Assembly: GCF_014203355.1 (NCBI RefSeq)
Contig: NZ_JACHIR010000001.1
Coordinates: 7,380,038-7,444,037, forward strand
Source: Kutzneria kofuensis
GTDB taxonomy: Bacteria; Actinomycetota; Actinomycetes; Mycobacteriales; Pseudonocardiaceae
Length of the DNA: 64,000 nucleotides
Reading direction: 5' to 3'
Shown here: positions 1 to 9,600 of the stretch, in pieces
How positions within the stretch are numbered: position 1 is the stretch's first letter
Layout: each line of letters starts with the position of its first letter
Translations under genes and position numbers: made by a program
Notes under the pieces: model-generated
The model's database searches: none
The model's input: only the letters and a program-made list of their open reading frames with translations
What the model was told of the DNA's origin: nothing

Positions 1-2
1 GC

Positions 3-62
3 ACCTCACACTGGACCACCCCCACCGGCCGCCACTACACGACCCACCCCACCGAATACTGA
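3..62 (+). CDS. C-terminal end of an HNH-endonuclease-like protein (partial)
   Basis: An open frame enters from the left edge and ends at TGA 60-62. Its last residues read HWTTPTGRHYTTHPTEY. That tail resembles the end of actinobacterial DUF222/13E12-type HNH endonucleases, which often finish with a W-T-x-P-T-G-R-x-Y segment. Only about 19 codons lie in the window, so the assignment rests on a short motif. The gene could be intact outside the window or a remnant beside the insertion sequence. Confidence 0.4.
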   Translation, partial: TSHWTTPTGRHYTTHPTEY

Positions 63-130
63 CCGCCCCGGTTCTTTGACAATTCCACAGCGACCAACAA
101 CCGCCAACTCACCGCCCTCTCCGCAAGCTT

Positions 131-250
131 GGGCCGATTTTGTGTGGAGGTGGACGATGGCCTAAGCTCTCCGCGCGAGGGGCAGGCGGAGCCTGCCCCG
201 GAATTGCCCCTCGTAGGCCATCGTCCAGAGGCTCCACACAAAATCGGCCC
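131..250. repeat. 120-bp near-perfect palindrome with nested hairpin
   Basis: The outer arms GGGCCGATTTTGTGTGGAG (131-149) and its reverse complement (232-250) match over 19 bp. A second paired block, TGGACGATGGCCT, follows inward. The centre can fold two ways: GGGGCAGGC/GCCTGCCCC with a GGA loop (179-199), or GAGGGGCA (177-184) with TGCCCCTC (205-212). It lies between the HNH fragment and the insertion sequence and has no coding character. It could be a palindromic intergenic unit or a strong terminator. Confidence 0.8.
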
Positions 251-265
251 ACCCAACAGCGCTAA

Positions 266-1691
266 TACTACAGCCGCACGGTGTGATACTTGTCGGCGTG
301 TCGTGTTCACGGAGACCGCCGATGCGTGATCGACTTGGGTGTGCCGGACATGGAGCAGGACCTCACGGCCCTACCGGAGACGAACGCGGACGATCGCCTG
401 GCGCGGTGGCGGGCAGGGTTCGAGGACATGTTCGCGCTGGTCGCAGGCCGGTTCGCACAGGCAGACTCACGCCACCGGGCCAGGATGTACCTGCTGGGCT
501 TGCTGTCGGGCGCCGAGCGCAAGAACTCCTGGACGATCGCCGAGCAGGCCGGTGACCTGGCCCCTGACGGCATGCAGCGCCTGCTGAACTTCTACCGCTG
601 GGACGCCGACGCGGTCCGAGACGACCTGCGGGACTACGTGCTGGACCAGATCACTGATCCCACCGGGGTCGTGGTCGCCGACGAGACCGGATTCCTCAAG
701 AAAGGCACCAAATCCGCCGGTGTCCAACGGCAGTACTCCGGCACCGCCGGTCGGATCGAGAACTGCCAACTCGGCGTGTTCTTGACCTACGTGTCGGCCC
801 GGGGGCGGGCGTTGATCGACCGCGAGCTCTACCTGCCCGCGTCCTGGACCGACGACCGCGAGCGCTGCGCGGAGGCCGGGATCGACGAGGATGTGGAGTT
901 CGCGACCAAGCCCGTGCTGGCCCAACACATGCTGGCTCGCCTGCTGGAGGCGGGAAGGGACATCGACTGGTTCACCGCGGACGAGGCATACGGCGACAAT
1001 CCCGGCCTGCGAACCTGGCTAGAAGACAACGACATCGACTACGTCATGGCCGTTTCCTGCGATCAGCGCTTCACCACCCCGAAAGGCGCTGTGCGGGCGG
1101 ATGCGTTGGCTCGCAGCGCACCGCGCAAGGGCTGGCAACGCCTGTCGGCCGGTGAGGGCAGCAAGGGGCGCCGGCTGTATGACTGGCTGCTGCTGGACCC
1201 GGGCGCGGACGAGCACCTTCTCGTGGTGCGCCGGTCGATCAGCAAGCCGGACGAGTTGGCGTACTACATCTGCCACACCCGCCGTCCCGTGCCGTTGGCA
1301 GAACTTGTCCGGGTCGCCGGCAGTCGTTGGGGTGTCGAGGAAACCTTCCAGTTCGCCAAGAACGAGACCGGCTTGGACCACTACCAGGTCCGCAAGTATC
1401 AGGCGTGGTACCGACATGTCACGCTGTCGATGCTGGCCGCCGCGTTCCTGGCCGTGACCGCGTCCGCTGAACGCGACCGCGACGCAAAGGGGGCGTCACA
1501 GCCGGCCACGAGTGTTTGATCCCGTTGTCGTGCAACGAGATCAGACGTTTGTGGGCCATCCTGACGCGACCGACGCACCCCCGAGCGCACACTGATCGAT
1601 GGTCGGACTGGCGGCGACTTCATCAGACCCACGCCCGGCGATGCCACTACCAGCGGCAACACCGCAAACATCACAGCCTGCGGCTGTAGTA
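266..1691 (+). mobile_element. IS701-family insertion sequence, complete, 1,426 bp
   Basis: The left end TACTACAGCCGCA (266-278) is matched by the right end TGCGGCTGTAGTA (1679-1691). Imperfect pairing continues inward for about 30 bp. The element is flanked by identical CTAA tetranucleotides (262-265 and 1692-1695), read as a 4-bp target duplication. Length, single transposase and the YTNA-type target fit the IS701 family as I know it. The perfect outer repeats, intact duplication and full-length transposase suggest a fairly recent and possibly still active copy. Confidence 0.93.
350..1519 (+). CDS. IS701-family DDE transposase
   Basis: This enzyme cuts and joins the ends of the surrounding element. 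Family hallmarks are a DETGFLKKG block, the stretch GVQRQYSGTAGRIENCQLGV, a TADEAYGDN block and the C-terminal VEETFQFAKNETGLDHYQVR segment. These place the likely catalytic residues at Asp111, Asp211 and Glu330 or Glu331. I used the ATG at 350 (MEQDLTAL), which gives about 389 residues, usual for the family. The frame is open back to a TTG at 290, but that start has no ribosome-binding site and lies close to the terminal repeat. No frameshift or internal stop was seen. Confidence 0.93.
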   Translation: MEQDLTALPETNADDRLARWRAGFEDMFALVAGRFAQADSRHRARMYLLGLLSGAERKNSWTIAEQAGDLAPDGMQRLLNFYRWDADAVRDDLRDYVLDQITDPTGVVVADETGFLKKGTKSAGVQRQYSGTAGRIENCQLGVFLTYVSARGRALIDRELYLPASWTDDRERCAEAGIDEDVEFATKPVLAQHMLARLLEAGRDIDWFTADEAYGDNPGLRTWLEDNDIDYVMAVSCDQRFTTPKGAVRADALARSAPRKGWQRLSAGEGSKGRRLYDWLLLDPGADEHLLVVRRSISKPDELAYYICHTRRPVPLAELVRVAGSRWGVEETFQFAKNETGLDHYQVRKYQAWYRHVTLSMLAAAFLAVTASAERDRDAKGASQPATSV

Positions 1692-1747
1692 CTAAATACG
1701 CCCCTCACATCGGCCCAACCCAACACCTCTGGCTACCAGCCACCCCC

Positions 1748-3088
1748 TCACCGGCATTGCTCACCCAGCCCCGGCCCCGGTCGCACAACCTCCCGCGCCG
1801 CCGCCCGGCTTGCGTTCCACTCACGGGCGTCGTCGATCGGCAATGGACGCCACGGCATCGCGCACGCCTTCAATCCGTCCGGCAACCCGTCCAGCGCCGG
1901 CAGGATGTCCACCGACAGTCCTGACAGGTACAGCGAATCCAACCGCTGCGTCTGCTGCCACCGCTGCACATCCTGCCGTGCCACCAGGTATTCCGGATTG
2001 ATCGCCGCCAGCACCAGCAGCGACCCCACGGCCGTGGTGATCATCGCTTTCGGCAGCCACCGCCCGCTCAGCTTGATGCCGGCGACGATCACCATCACGT
2101 ACACCAGACCCAGCCAGATCTCGCACGCCTCCACCATCAACCGCAGCACGGTGAAGCCGTACGCCTCCTGGTACGCCCACATGCGACTCAACGCCGACGC
2201 CACCACGACCAGCGTCAGCAATGACAGCGCTCCGACAATTCCGCGCAGCCACAACCGATCCGCCGCCGTCTCGCGCGGCGCGATCCGTGCCGTGACGGCG
2301 ATGACCGCGAGCGTCAGCACAGTGACGGCCGTCAGCTGCCAGAAGGCCGTCCGGGCGTACTGGGCATAGGTCAGGTCGGCGGTCCGCTGCACGTAGGCGC
2401 TGCCGCCGAACCACGACACCATCTGCACGCCCACGAACGCCGCGAACAGCACCACCAGCATTCCCACCGGAATCGCCCACTCCAGCCGGCGAACCACTGT
2501 CTGGCTCGGCTGCATCCGCCGCTGCCGCACGACCGGCCGCAGCGCCCCGGCCGCGAGCAAACCGCCGCCGAAGAACAGGAACAGCATCCGGATCACCGAG
2601 CCACCGTCCACTTTGGGCAGACTGTCGCTCAGCAACGTCGCGAAGTCCGGGTCCGCCGCCGCGAACAGCGCCCCGAAGATCACCACCATGCCCACGCCGA
2701 CCGACACGGACAGCGTCATCCGCCCGCCGCCCCGGATCCGGCTGAACCCCTTGGTGAGGGACGGAAACGCCAGCACCGAGCCGAAAACCAGTGCCGTCGT
2801 CGTGCGGCCGCCGCTCACCGCGAGCGACCCCGTCACCAGCGCCGTCAACAGGCACAGCACGAACAGCCACTCCGCCGCCCGCAGCGTGCCGACGCCGACC
2901 AGCAGCACCGTCACCGCCGCCCAGCCGACGCTGATCAGCTTCGGCCGGCTGATCTGCGTGCACACCACCACGACCAGCAGCAGCGCCGCCGCCAACCAGC
3001 CGACGCCCGGTCTGTCCAGCGGCACCAGCGCCGCCGTGATCACACCGGCGAACAGGACGGGCCACGGTTTCGGGGCAGGATTCATCAC
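1748..3088 (-). CDS. DUF4173/DUF4153-type polytopic membrane protein
   Basis: A 446-residue integral membrane protein with roughly ten to twelve hydrophobic segments along its length. The motif YQEAYGFTVLRLMVEACEIW and the C-terminal part (INPEYLVARQDVQRW, then LDSLYLSGLSVDILPAL) match the actinobacterial DUF4173/DUF4153 family, whose biochemical role is unknown. It ends 53 bases from the IS701 right-hand target duplication, so the insertion just misses its 3' end. The sensor kinase gene lies 120 bases upstream on the same strand, so co-transcription from the response-regulator promoter is possible. Confidence 0.75.
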   Translation of the reverse strand: MMNPAPKPWPVLFAGVITAALVPLDRPGVGWLAAALLLVVVVCTQISRPKLISVGWAAVTVLLVGVGTLRAAEWLFVLCLLTALVTGSLAVSGGRTTTALVFGSVLAFPSLTKGFSRIRGGGRMTLSVSVGVGMVVIFGALFAAADPDFATLLSDSLPKVDGGSVIRMLFLFFGGGLLAAGALRPVVRQRRMQPSQTVVRRLEWAIPVGMLVVLFAAFVGVQMVSWFGGSAYVQRTADLTYAQYARTAFWQLTAVTVLTLAVIAVTARIAPRETAADRLWLRGIVGALSLLTLVVVASALSRMWAYQEAYGFTVLRLMVEACEIWLGLVYVMVIVAGIKLSGRWLPKAMITTAVGSLLVLAAINPEYLVARQDVQRWQQTQRLDSLYLSGLSVDILPALDGLPDGLKACAMPWRPLPIDDAREWNASRAAAREVVRPGPGLGEQCR

Positions 3089-3208
3089 GACTCCAAGACA
3101 GGTGTCATCGCCGTCGCGCCCGAACGGGCGGACGGGGCGTGCTTCATCGGCCGTTCCTGAGCGAACGGCGACCAGGGAAAGGTTCCGGACGGTGAAAGTG
3201 AGGTGTGG

Positions 3209-4231
3209 TCAGGCCGCTGGCAGTGTCACCTTGATCCGGCAGCCGGCGCGTCCCGGGTCGACCACCGCGATGGTGCCGCCGTGCAGGTCCACGACCCACC
3301 GCGCAATGGCCAACCCCAGCCCCGTACCCCCATCGCCGGAGCGTTCCCCACGGGTGAACCGCTCGAACACCCGGTCACGGTCGGCGGCGGCGATGCCGGG
3401 GCCCTGGTCGAGCACCTCGATGACGGTGTGGTCGGCGTGCGCCGAGGCCAGCACCCGCACCAAACCCCCACGGGGACCGTGCCGGGAGGCGTTGTCCAGC
3501 AGGTTGGCGACGACCTGGTGCAGCCGCCCGCGGTCCGCGTAGACGGTGGCGTCGGCGGGGGAGACCTTGACCTCGAACCGGGTGCCCCGGTCGGCGACCT
3601 CGGCCTCGGCGACCATGTCGGCCAGCAGCGGAGCCAGCTCCAGCTGTTCACGGGTCAGCGTCAGCACCCCGGCGTCCAACCGGGACAGGTCGAGCAGCTC
3701 CTCGACGAGCCGGCCGAGGCGCTGGGTCTGGGCCAGGGCGGTGCTCATGGTGGCGGGATCGGCCGGGACCACGCCGTCGACGACGTTCTCCAGCACGGCC
3801 TGCAGCGCGGTGATCGGGGTCCGCAGCTCGTGGGAGACATTGGCGATCAGATCCCGCCGCTGCTGGTCGGCGGCGCCGAGATCGGCGGCCATCTGATTGA
3901 ACGCCGTCGCCAGCTCGCCGACCTCGTCCCGGGCAGTCGCCCGCACCCGGACGGCATACTCGCCGCGGGCGATGGCCTTGGCCGACGCGGTCATCTCCCG
4001 CAGCGGCCGGGTCATCCCGTGCGCCAGCACCTGCGAGGTGAACAGCGCCAGCACGATGGCCATGATGGACGTCGCCGGCGGCAGCCAGCCGATCTGCCAC
4101 CGGAAGAACGCCAGCGCGGTGGCGCCGGAGGCGACCAGCAGAATCCCCAGCTTGAGCTTGATCGACCGCACCGGATCCAGTGGCCGGGGCAGCAGCTCCA
4201 ACCCCGTCAACACCCGATCGGGCAACTTCAT
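3209..4231 (-). CDS. Two-component sensor histidine kinase with HAMP domain
   Basis: A 340-residue membrane sensor kinase. Two adjacent transmembrane segments (about residues 22-65) are separated by only a few residues, so there is almost no extracellular sensor and the signal is probably membrane-borne. A HAMP linker follows, then the dimerisation box NVSHELRTPITAL with phospho-acceptor His134, the N box (NLLDNASRHG), G1 (DQGPGIA) and G2 (GGTGLGLAIARW). I chose ATG 4231, which overlaps the regulator stop codon (ATGA) and implies translational coupling. The longer open frame to 4357 runs inside the regulator gene and is unlikely to be used. Confidence 0.92.
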   Translation of the reverse strand: MKLPDRVLTGLELLPRPLDPVRSIKLKLGILLVASGATALAFFRWQIGWLPPATSIMAIVLALFTSQVLAHGMTRPLREMTASAKAIARGEYAVRVRATARDEVGELATAFNQMAADLGAADQQRRDLIANVSHELRTPITALQAVLENVVDGVVPADPATMSTALAQTQRLGRLVEELLDLSRLDAGVLTLTREQLELAPLLADMVAEAEVADRGTRFEVKVSPADATVYADRGRLHQVVANLLDNASRHGPRGGLVRVLASAHADHTVIEVLDQGPGIAAADRDRVFERFTRGERSGDGGTGLGLAIARWVVDLHGGTIAVVDPGRAGCRIKVTLPAA

Positions 4232-4911
4232 CGCGGCACCTCCAGTGCGTAGCCGACACCGTGCACGGTCCGGATCAGGTCCGCGCCGAGCTTGCGTCGC
4301 AACGCCTTCACGTGACTGTCCACGGTGCGGGTGCTGGCGGCCTCGCCCCATCCCCACACCTCGGCCAGCAGCCGCTCCCGGGGCAGCACCGCCCGCGGCC
4401 GCCCGGCCAGGTGCACCAGCAGCTGGAACTCGGTCGGCGTCAGGTGCACCTCGTCGCCGCCCCGGTGCACCCGCCGCTCGACGACGTCGATCTCCAGGTC
4501 GGCGAGCACGATGCGGTGCCCGTCCAGCTGCTCGGCGCGGCCGGCGCGGCGCAGCAGGGCGTGCACCCGGGCGGCCAGCTCCCGGATGGAGAACGGCTTG
4601 GTCAGGTAGTCGTCGGCCCCGACGGCCAGCCCGACCAGCAGGTCGGTCTCCTCGTCACGGGCGGTCAGCATGAGCACCGGCACCGGCCGGTCGGCCTGGA
4701 TCCGCCGGCACACCTCCAGCCCGTCGAAGCCCGGCAGCATCACGTCGAGCACCACCAGGTCCGGCCGCCGGGCCGCGGCCGCGGCCACCGCGGACGGCCC
4801 GTCGGCGGCGATCTCCACCTCGAAGCCCTCGGCCCGCAGCCGCGCCGCCACCGACTCGGCGATCGTCGGCTCGTCGTCGACGACCAGCACCCTGCGCTGT
4901 CCATCCGCCAT
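4228..4911 (-). CDS. OmpR/PhoB-family response regulator
   Basis: A 227-residue regulator with an N-terminal receiver domain (acidic pair in VVDDEPT, phospho-acceptor Asp56 in VVLDVMLPG, LTARDEE switch Thr, KPF lysine) and a C-terminal winged helix ending TRTVDSHVKALRRKLG and IRTVHGVGYAL, as in PhoB-type DNA-binding domains. It is the cognate partner of the overlapping kinase. Its start at 4911 lies only 33 bases from the start of the divergent Ser/Thr kinase gene, so the two promoters must overlap and one regulator could control both. Confidence 0.94.
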   Translation of the reverse strand: MADGQRRVLVVDDEPTIAESVAARLRAEGFEVEIAADGPSAVAAAAARRPDLVVLDVMLPGFDGLEVCRRIQADRPVPVLMLTARDEETDLLVGLAVGADDYLTKPFSIRELAARVHALLRRAGRAEQLDGHRIVLADLEIDVVERRVHRGGDEVHLTPTEFQLLVHLAGRPRAVLPRERLLAEVWGWGEAASTRTVDSHVKALRRKLGADLIRTVHGVGYALEVPR

Positions 4912-4944
4912 GGGACCGACCCTAGACGCGGGCCGTGGAGAGCG

Positions 4945-6453
4945 ATGGCGGAAGATGTGAAGGTCTCGTGGAGGGGGTTCGACAGCGTGAACCGGGTGGT
5001 GGCCGACAGGTACGTGATCGTCGGCGAGCTGGGCCGGGGCGGCATGGGCGTGGTGTGGCGCGCCGACGACCGGGTGATCGGGCGGCAGGTCGCGCTCAAG
5101 GAGATCCAGGTGCCGCCGGGCGGCCTGGACCGGGTGCTGCGCGAGGCGCGCACCGCGGGCCGGCTCAACGACCCGGGCGTGGTCACCGTGTACGACGTGC
5201 TCACCGACCGCGGCTCCACGTTCGTGGTGATGGAGCTGGTGGAGGCCCCGACGCTGGCCGACATCATGGCCGCGCAGGGACCGCTCGACCCGAACCGGGT
5301 CGCCGCCATCGGCCTGGCGCTGCTGTCCGCGTTGGAGGTCGCGCACGCGGCCGGCATCGTGCACCGAGACGTCAAGCCCAGCAACGTGATGCTGCTGCCC
5401 GGCGACCGCGTGAAGCTGGCGGACTTCGGCATCGCCCGTGCCATGGACGACCCCGGCCACACGGCCAGCGGCGTGCTCGGCTCGCCCGGCTACATGGCGC
5501 CGGAACTGTTCAACGCCGGCTATCCCAGCCCCGCGTCGGACCTGTGGGCACTCGGCGCGACCATGTTCCACGCCGTCGAGGGGCGTGGACCGTTCCACCG
5601 CGACACCACGGCCGCCACCCTGCACGCGATCATGTACGAGGAGCCGCGGCTGCAGCTGTGCCAGGGGCCGCTGGCGGACGTGATCATGGGGCTGTTGACG
5701 CAGGACCCGTACCAGCGGTGGACTCCGGCCCAGGTGCGGCAGGTGTTGTCCGGCGGCCCTCGACTGGCGTCGACGCGGCCGGTGGATCCGTGGGCGGACG
5801 AGCCGAAACCCGGCCGCCGCAAGGCTTTCCTCATCGGCGGCGCGGCCGTGGCGGTGGTCGCCGTGGCGACGACGTCCGCGGTGCTGCTGACCAATTCGGG
5901 GCAGCAGGACGGGGTGGCATCGGCCGCGGCGATCGCCTCGACCACGGCGACGACGTCCGCGCTGCCGACGATGACGACCACGACCGCCACGACAACGTCA
6001 TCGACCACCACCACAACCACCACGACGACGACCACGACCACGTCGAAGGCGCCGCCGCTGGCGTTGCTGCTGCTGACCCGGTACGCCAACCCGAAGGGCT
6101 TCCACTACAGTGGCACGCCCAAGGCCGCCGTGCCGACCGGGTTCAAGGCGGAGGGGCCGCTCGGCTCGCTGGTGGCCAAGCCGGAGCCCGGCACCGTCAA
6201 GTTCTACTCGTGCAAGATGAAGACCACCGACGACCACTTCAGCTCGCTGGACCAGACCGGCAAGTGCGAGGGACAGACCACGGTCGCCCTGCTCGGATAC
6301 GTCTACCAGAGCAAGCCGTCCGGCGTCGTCACCATCCCGCTGTACCGGTGCAACGCCGGGGCCAGCCACTTCGACTCGGTGATGGCGAACTGCGAGAGCT
6401 CCAAGGTCGTCAAGGAGGGCACGCTCGGCTACCTCGTGTCCACCGGCGGCTAG
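4945..6453 (+). CDS. Membrane-anchored Ser/Thr protein kinase with Cys-rich extracellular repeats
   Basis: A 502-residue PknB-type (Hanks) kinase. The cytoplasmic domain has the glycine loop GRGGMGVVW, Lys52 in VALKEIQ, catalytic Asp142 in HRDVKPSN and Asp160 of the DFG motif. One transmembrane helix (about 294-315) follows, then a long threonine-rich linker including a run of more than ten threonines. The extracellular tail holds two related units of about 40 residues (FYSCKMKTTDDHFSS...CEG...LLGYVYQ and LYRCNAGASHFDS...CES...LGYLV), each with a Cys pair and an HF motif. There are no PASTA repeats, so the ligand probably differs from PknB. Start ATG 4945 has GGAG five bases upstream. Confidence 0.92.
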   Translation: MAEDVKVSWRGFDSVNRVVADRYVIVGELGRGGMGVVWRADDRVIGRQVALKEIQVPPGGLDRVLREARTAGRLNDPGVVTVYDVLTDRGSTFVVMELVEAPTLADIMAAQGPLDPNRVAAIGLALLSALEVAHAAGIVHRDVKPSNVMLLPGDRVKLADFGIARAMDDPGHTASGVLGSPGYMAPELFNAGYPSPASDLWALGATMFHAVEGRGPFHRDTTAATLHAIMYEEPRLQLCQGPLADVIMGLLTQDPYQRWTPAQVRQVLSGGPRLASTRPVDPWADEPKPGRRKAFLIGGAAVAVVAVATTSAVLLTNSGQQDGVASAAAIASTTATTSALPTMTTTTATTTSSTTTTTTTTTTTTTSKAPPLALLLLTRYANPKGFHYSGTPKAAVPTGFKAEGPLGSLVAKPEPGTVKFYSCKMKTTDDHFSSLDQTGKCEGQTTVALLGYVYQSKPSGVVTIPLYRCNAGASHFDSVMANCESSKVVKEGTLGYLVSTGG

Positions 6454-6564
6454 CGGATCTTCGTCCGGGCGGCGACGGCGTTTTTGACGTCACGAGGTCA
6501 CGTTCGGGTCCGTAGCGTTGTCCTGGCCGCGCCCCGTTTCACCCCCCGTAACGGGGACCGGCCC

Positions 6565-6603
6565 GCTGTCCCCGGCTCCTCACCCTTCTGGAGCCGGGGC
6601 AGC
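6565..6603. terminator. Bidirectional stem-loop between convergent genes
   Basis: The stem CCCCGGCTCC (6570-6579) pairs with GGAGCCGGGG (6590-6599) and is extended by GCTG/CAGC. It sits between the Ser/Thr kinase gene and the convergent oxidoreductase gene, where a shared terminator is expected. There is no clear U-tract, as is common in high-GC actinobacteria. Confidence 0.7.
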
Positions 6604-6608
6604 CTCTC

Positions 6609-9600
6609 TCAGCGCACCGGCAACGGCTGTTTGCCCAGCTCGGCGACCAGTTCCGTGAGCTGCGACCGGTACTTGCGCACCGAATCGACCTTGATCTGCT
6701 CGTAGCCGCGGACCAGGTCGGGCAGGCCGGCGATGCGCACCGCCAGCTCCTCCGGCGCGCCGTTCAGCCGGCCGACGACGTCCACGTACTCGGCGATCAG
6801 CTCCCGCTCCAGCCGGCGCAGCGCGGTGTGCCCGAACACGTCGAGCCAGCCGCCGCGGACCCGCCGCATCGACCGCAGCACGCGGAACGCCGGTCCGGCG
6901 GTGCGGCCCAGCGCCAGCTTGCGGCGCATGCCCAGCGCCCGCAGCAGCGGCGGGTGGAGCATGACCTTGACCTTGGCGTCGGGGCCGAACTGCTGGCGCA
7001 CAGCCGGGTCGAGGTGCAGGCGGGCCACCTCGTACTCGTCCTTGTACGCCATCAGTTTGTAAAGGTTGCGCGCCACGACCTCCCGCACGGCCTCGCTCTC
7101 CACCCCGGCGAGAACGTCGACATAGCGGCGGGCGTAGCGCGCGTTCTGGTAGCCGATCAGGTCGGCGGTGCGGGTCAGCGCGACCGGCGAGTCGATGCCG
7201 GTCTCCACCAGCATTTCCCGTGCCGCGTCGAGGAACGGCTCCGCCCGCAGCAGCTCGTCCGGCTTGGCGTCCTCGGTGGCCGGCCAGCCCGGTTCGAGGA
7301 CCAGCTTGCGGCCGGCGCGGAACGCCTGGATCGTGGTGGCGACGCCGACGCCGTTCTGCTCGATGGCCGCCTCGATCGACCTGGCGGTCATCGGCAGCAA
7401 CCCGGACTGGTAGGCCGCGCCGATCACCAGGAAGTTCGCCGCGGTGGTGCTGCCGAACAACCGCGCGGCGACGCCGAGCGCGTCCACGGTGACCATCCGG
7501 CCGCCGATCGTGCGGTCGGCGATCGTGCCGAGAAGCGTTGCGCTGGCCGGGAAAACCGCCGACGGGTCGGTGACCGTCGCGCCCGTCGGCGTCTGGCTGG
7601 TGGACACCACCGCGACCGTGCGGTCCGGCGCGCAGCGGTCCAGATTGGACGAAGCCGTGGCGGCGAGGGCGTCGAGCGCCAGGTACGTGTCGGCCGCGCC
7701 GAACCCGACCAGGCCCGGCCGTTCCCGGTGCTCCGGGCCGACCCGCAGGTGCGACACCACCGCGCCGGCCTTCTGGCTCAGCCCGGTCTGGTCCATCGCG
7801 CGGGCGTCCATGCCGTCCAGCAGCGCCGCGGACGCCAGCACCTGGTTGGCCGTCACCACACCGGTTCCGCCGACGCCGACCAGCACCACGTTGGCCTGGC
7901 CCGGTCGCTGCGCCGGCTCCGGCAGGTCGCCGCTCAGCTCCGGCGGGCGAACCTTTGCCTTGGCAGCGCCGGGAACCACGGTCATGAACGACGGGCAGTC
8001 GCCGAGCAGGCAGGAGAAGTCCTTGTTGCAGGACGTCTGGTCGATGCGGGTCTTGCGGCCGAACCCCGTCTCCACCGGCTCGACGCTGAGGCAGTTGGAC
8101 TTGGCGCCGCAGTCGCCGCAGCCCTCGCACACCGACTCGTTGATGAACACGCGCTGCGGCGGCTCGGGTGCCTTGCCGCGCTTGCGCTTGCGGCGCGTCT
8201 CCGCCGCGCAGGCCTGGTCGTAGAGCAGGACGGTCGTTCCCTTGACCGTCCGGAGTTCGCGTTGTACGGCATCGAGATCGTCACGATGCCTGACAGTCAC
8301 GCCGCCGGCCCATGCCGTTCCGCGCGGGTACTTGCCCGGATCGTCCGTCACCACAACGATTTTCGCCACGCCCTCGGCGTGCAGCAGGTGCGTGACGCCG
8401 ACCGGGTCGATGGCGCCCTCGGCGTCCTGACCGCCGGTCATCGCCACCGCGCTGTTGTAGAGCAGCTTGAACGTGATGTTCGTGCCGGCCGACACCGCCT
8501 GCCGGATGGCGAGGCTGCCGGAGTGGAAGAACGTGCCGTCGCCGAGGTTCTGGAACATGTGCCCGGTGCCGCTGAACGGGGCCGCGCCCACCCAGGTCGC
8601 GCCCTCGCCGCCCATCTGCGTCATGCCGAGGCTGCGGTCCATGAACGTGGTCATCGCGTGGCAGCCGATGCCGGCCGAGGCAAGGGATCCGTCCGGCACC
8701 ACCGTGGACCGGTTGTGCGGGCAGCCGGAGCAGAAGAACGGGGTGCGGCTGACCGGCGTCAGCGTCAGCTGCGGGCGCTTGCGGGGCAACGGATGCACCG
8801 CGTCCCTGCCGAACCGTTCCGTCAGCAGCTTGGTCAGCGACAACGCGATCCGGTCGGCGTCGAGCTCGCCGTTGACGGGGATGATGTCCTTGCCCCGCAC
8901 GCGTGGCCGGGTCGGCAGGTCGTACAGCGCGTCCCGGACCATCGGCTCCACGAAGGCCCGCTTGTCCTCGACCACCACGATCTCGTCCAGGCCGTCGGCG
9001 AACTCGCGGACCGTCTCCTGGTCGAGCGGGTGCACCAGGCCCAGGCGGAGCATGCGCACGCGGTGGATCTGCTCGTCGATGCCCAGCCGGTGCAACGCCT
9101 CGCGGAGCTCCACATAGGACCGACCCACGCCGATGAAGCCGATCCTGGCCCCGTCGCCGGCGCCCTCGATGCGGTTGATCCCGTTGGCCCGCGCGAAGGC
9201 CGTGGCCGCGGCCAGCCGGCCGTCCAGCACCTCGCGTTCCATCTCCAGCGCCGCCGGGATGTCCACGCCCGGCTTGCGCGACGGCTGCCACGGGCGGCCC
9301 AGCCAGCTGAACTCCGGCGTCGTCACGTCGAGCGGCTCGTCGACGTCCACCACCTCGGTGGCATCGGCGATGCTGGTCAGGACCGTCATGCCAACCCACG
9401 TGCCGCTGAACCGGGACATCTCGATGCCCAGCCGGCCCAGCCGCAGCACGTCCGCCACCGAGGCCGGCGCCAGCACCGGCATCATCGACTCCGCCAGCGC
9501 CATCGCCGAGTTCGACGGCAGCGTGGAGGACTTCGCCGCCGGGTCGTCGCCGGCCACGACCAGCACGCCGCCCTTGGGGGTCGTGCCCATCCAGTTGCCG

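Noticed and set aside
5935-6050. Microsatellite or sequencing artefact in the Ser/Thr kinase gene
   Set aside because: The ACC/ACG repeat keeps the frame, encodes a Thr-rich extracellular linker usual in such kinases, and both flanks code in the same frame.
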